Below, in pieces: positions 63,158-64,000 of a DNA stretch of 64,000 bases. The DNA is from Mesostigma viride (Eukaryota; Streptophyta; Mesostigmatophyceae; Mesostigmatales; Mesostigmataceae): contig RPFO01000368.1 of the NCBI GenBank assembly GCA_009746045.1, positions 21,001 through 85,000 of the forward strand, in the 5' to 3' direction. Position 1 is the first letter of the stretch, and each line of letters opens with the position of its first letter. The position numbers were made by a program, and so were the translations under genes. The notes below the pieces were generated by a model. It was not told the origin of the DNA. It was given only the letters and a program-made list of their open reading frames with translations, and did no database searches.

Positions 63158-64000
63158 ATGAACCTAAACCCTAGTGTCCATTGCTCTGAAGTACATTTGC
63201 CTACAGTACAGTAGGCTGTAGGCCTGCATTGTCCCGCGACTGTGAATCTGTGATGCACGGGACTGACCGAGCGTAGCTGAGACACCGTGGCCCTAGGTAT
63301 CTAAATTTCCGGCTGCTTGGGCAAGACTCTACTTACTGGTAGTCTTGGTACGTGTGCCTAATATAATCCAGAAGCATTTCTAAGCATGTCGAATTGTCGA
63401 TCAACGTAGCGGCCAGGCAACAGCAATATCATAGCGAGCATATCGAAGCTTGTTTCTTGTTATTTACAGCGAACGGACCCGTTTTTGTTCTGACGCGTTT
63501 TGGCGACTCTGTGTTTATCGTCGTTGATTGATGGATGGCCACCGCCGTGATGCTTGCCCGATAAATGCCAGGATTTCGACGTGCCCCCATTCTGCTATGC
63601 CAACCTGAAGTCAGGCCACTGCCTTGACCTAGAAACGTAGGCAACATAACCTGCGTAGGACGGCATTACTTCGATGCTAAGGAATGTGGCTGCATGTCAA
63701 ACCATTATCGGCGCGCCACGAGAAAATCATTACGCAGTGACGCCCGCAAACCCATGGCTAGCTTGAACTGCCGCGTTTGCTCTAATCGGTTCTATCCAAG
63801 AACTTTTTCTCTATGGGCTGCGCTGGCCTGTCTGCTCAGTCCTTTTGTCATTTCCGTCGACATCCCCTTTCTAAGCTCAGCGACATTATCCCTCTACCCT
63901 CAAGGAGGCTATGCAGAAACGCGTAATAGGGTAGTTCTCGATAAAGATGCCGGACCCTTTGACAAGTGCGGCAAGTGCATGGAGTGCATTGCGGAGCCCG
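63158..64000. other. No gene recognised
   Basis: Only short frames; no motif that I can name. Confidence 0.55.

Noticed and set aside
1-64000. Ordinary bacterial or viral contig
   Set aside because: Spliced plant-type gene, LTR and non-LTR retrotransposons with target duplications, CACTA elements and long microsatellites all indicate a eukaryotic nuclear genome.

Overview
The window is nuclear DNA of a green plant, most likely a streptophyte alga or another early-branching streptophyte with a repeat-rich genome. The evidence is one spliced gene with nine exons and GT-AG introns whose protein is a plant-type prolyl 4-hydroxylase, plus plant-style Copia, Gypsy and CACTA elements. There are no bacterial operons, rRNA genes or CRISPR arrays. 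No species can be named from sequence alone, and no homology search was run; family calls rest on motifs read by eye.

Layout. 1-10190 is an old non-LTR retrotransposon (LINE) whose reverse transcriptase frame is split by two later insertions. One (26-6650) is a retroposon that encodes only an ORF1-type protein and is itself split by a complete Copia LTR element (537-5040). The other (6775-8460) is the 3' end of a LINE with R2-like C-terminal motifs, itself hit by a short 3'-end retroposon (8125-8369). 10195-21770 is a mosaic of broken ORF1 retroposons and LINE ends, a terminal-inverted-repeat DNA element (11084-11852), 1.1 kb of pure tetranucleotide repeat (12525-13620), and a tandem array of six 204-bp palindromes (16947-18837).

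21848-37266 is one Gypsy-type LTR retrotransposon with a 5-bp target duplication, carrying decayed gag and protease. A CACTA-like element (27855-34323) sits inside it, and that element holds an intact ORF1-only retroposon (29236-31205) and a truncated relative (33616-34196).

38226-48344 (minus strand) is the only ordinary host gene recognised: prolyl 4-hydroxylase, with introns full of minisatellite and polypyrimidine repeats. 48345-64000 returns to repeats: head-to-head LINE ends with a 480-bp GGTG microsatellite, a second intact ORF1-only retroposon (52696-54700), a CACTA-like element with a perfect 3-bp target duplication (55500-58765), and a 5'-truncated L1-like LINE with a long open reverse transcriptase frame (60150-63148).

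How the parts relate. The ORF1-only retroposons end in a short hairpin followed by an AATT-type tail. Two of the hairpin types also end LINE copies that encode reverse transcriptase here, so the ORF1-only elements probably borrow that enzyme. At least nine insertions can be read to the base from their target duplications.
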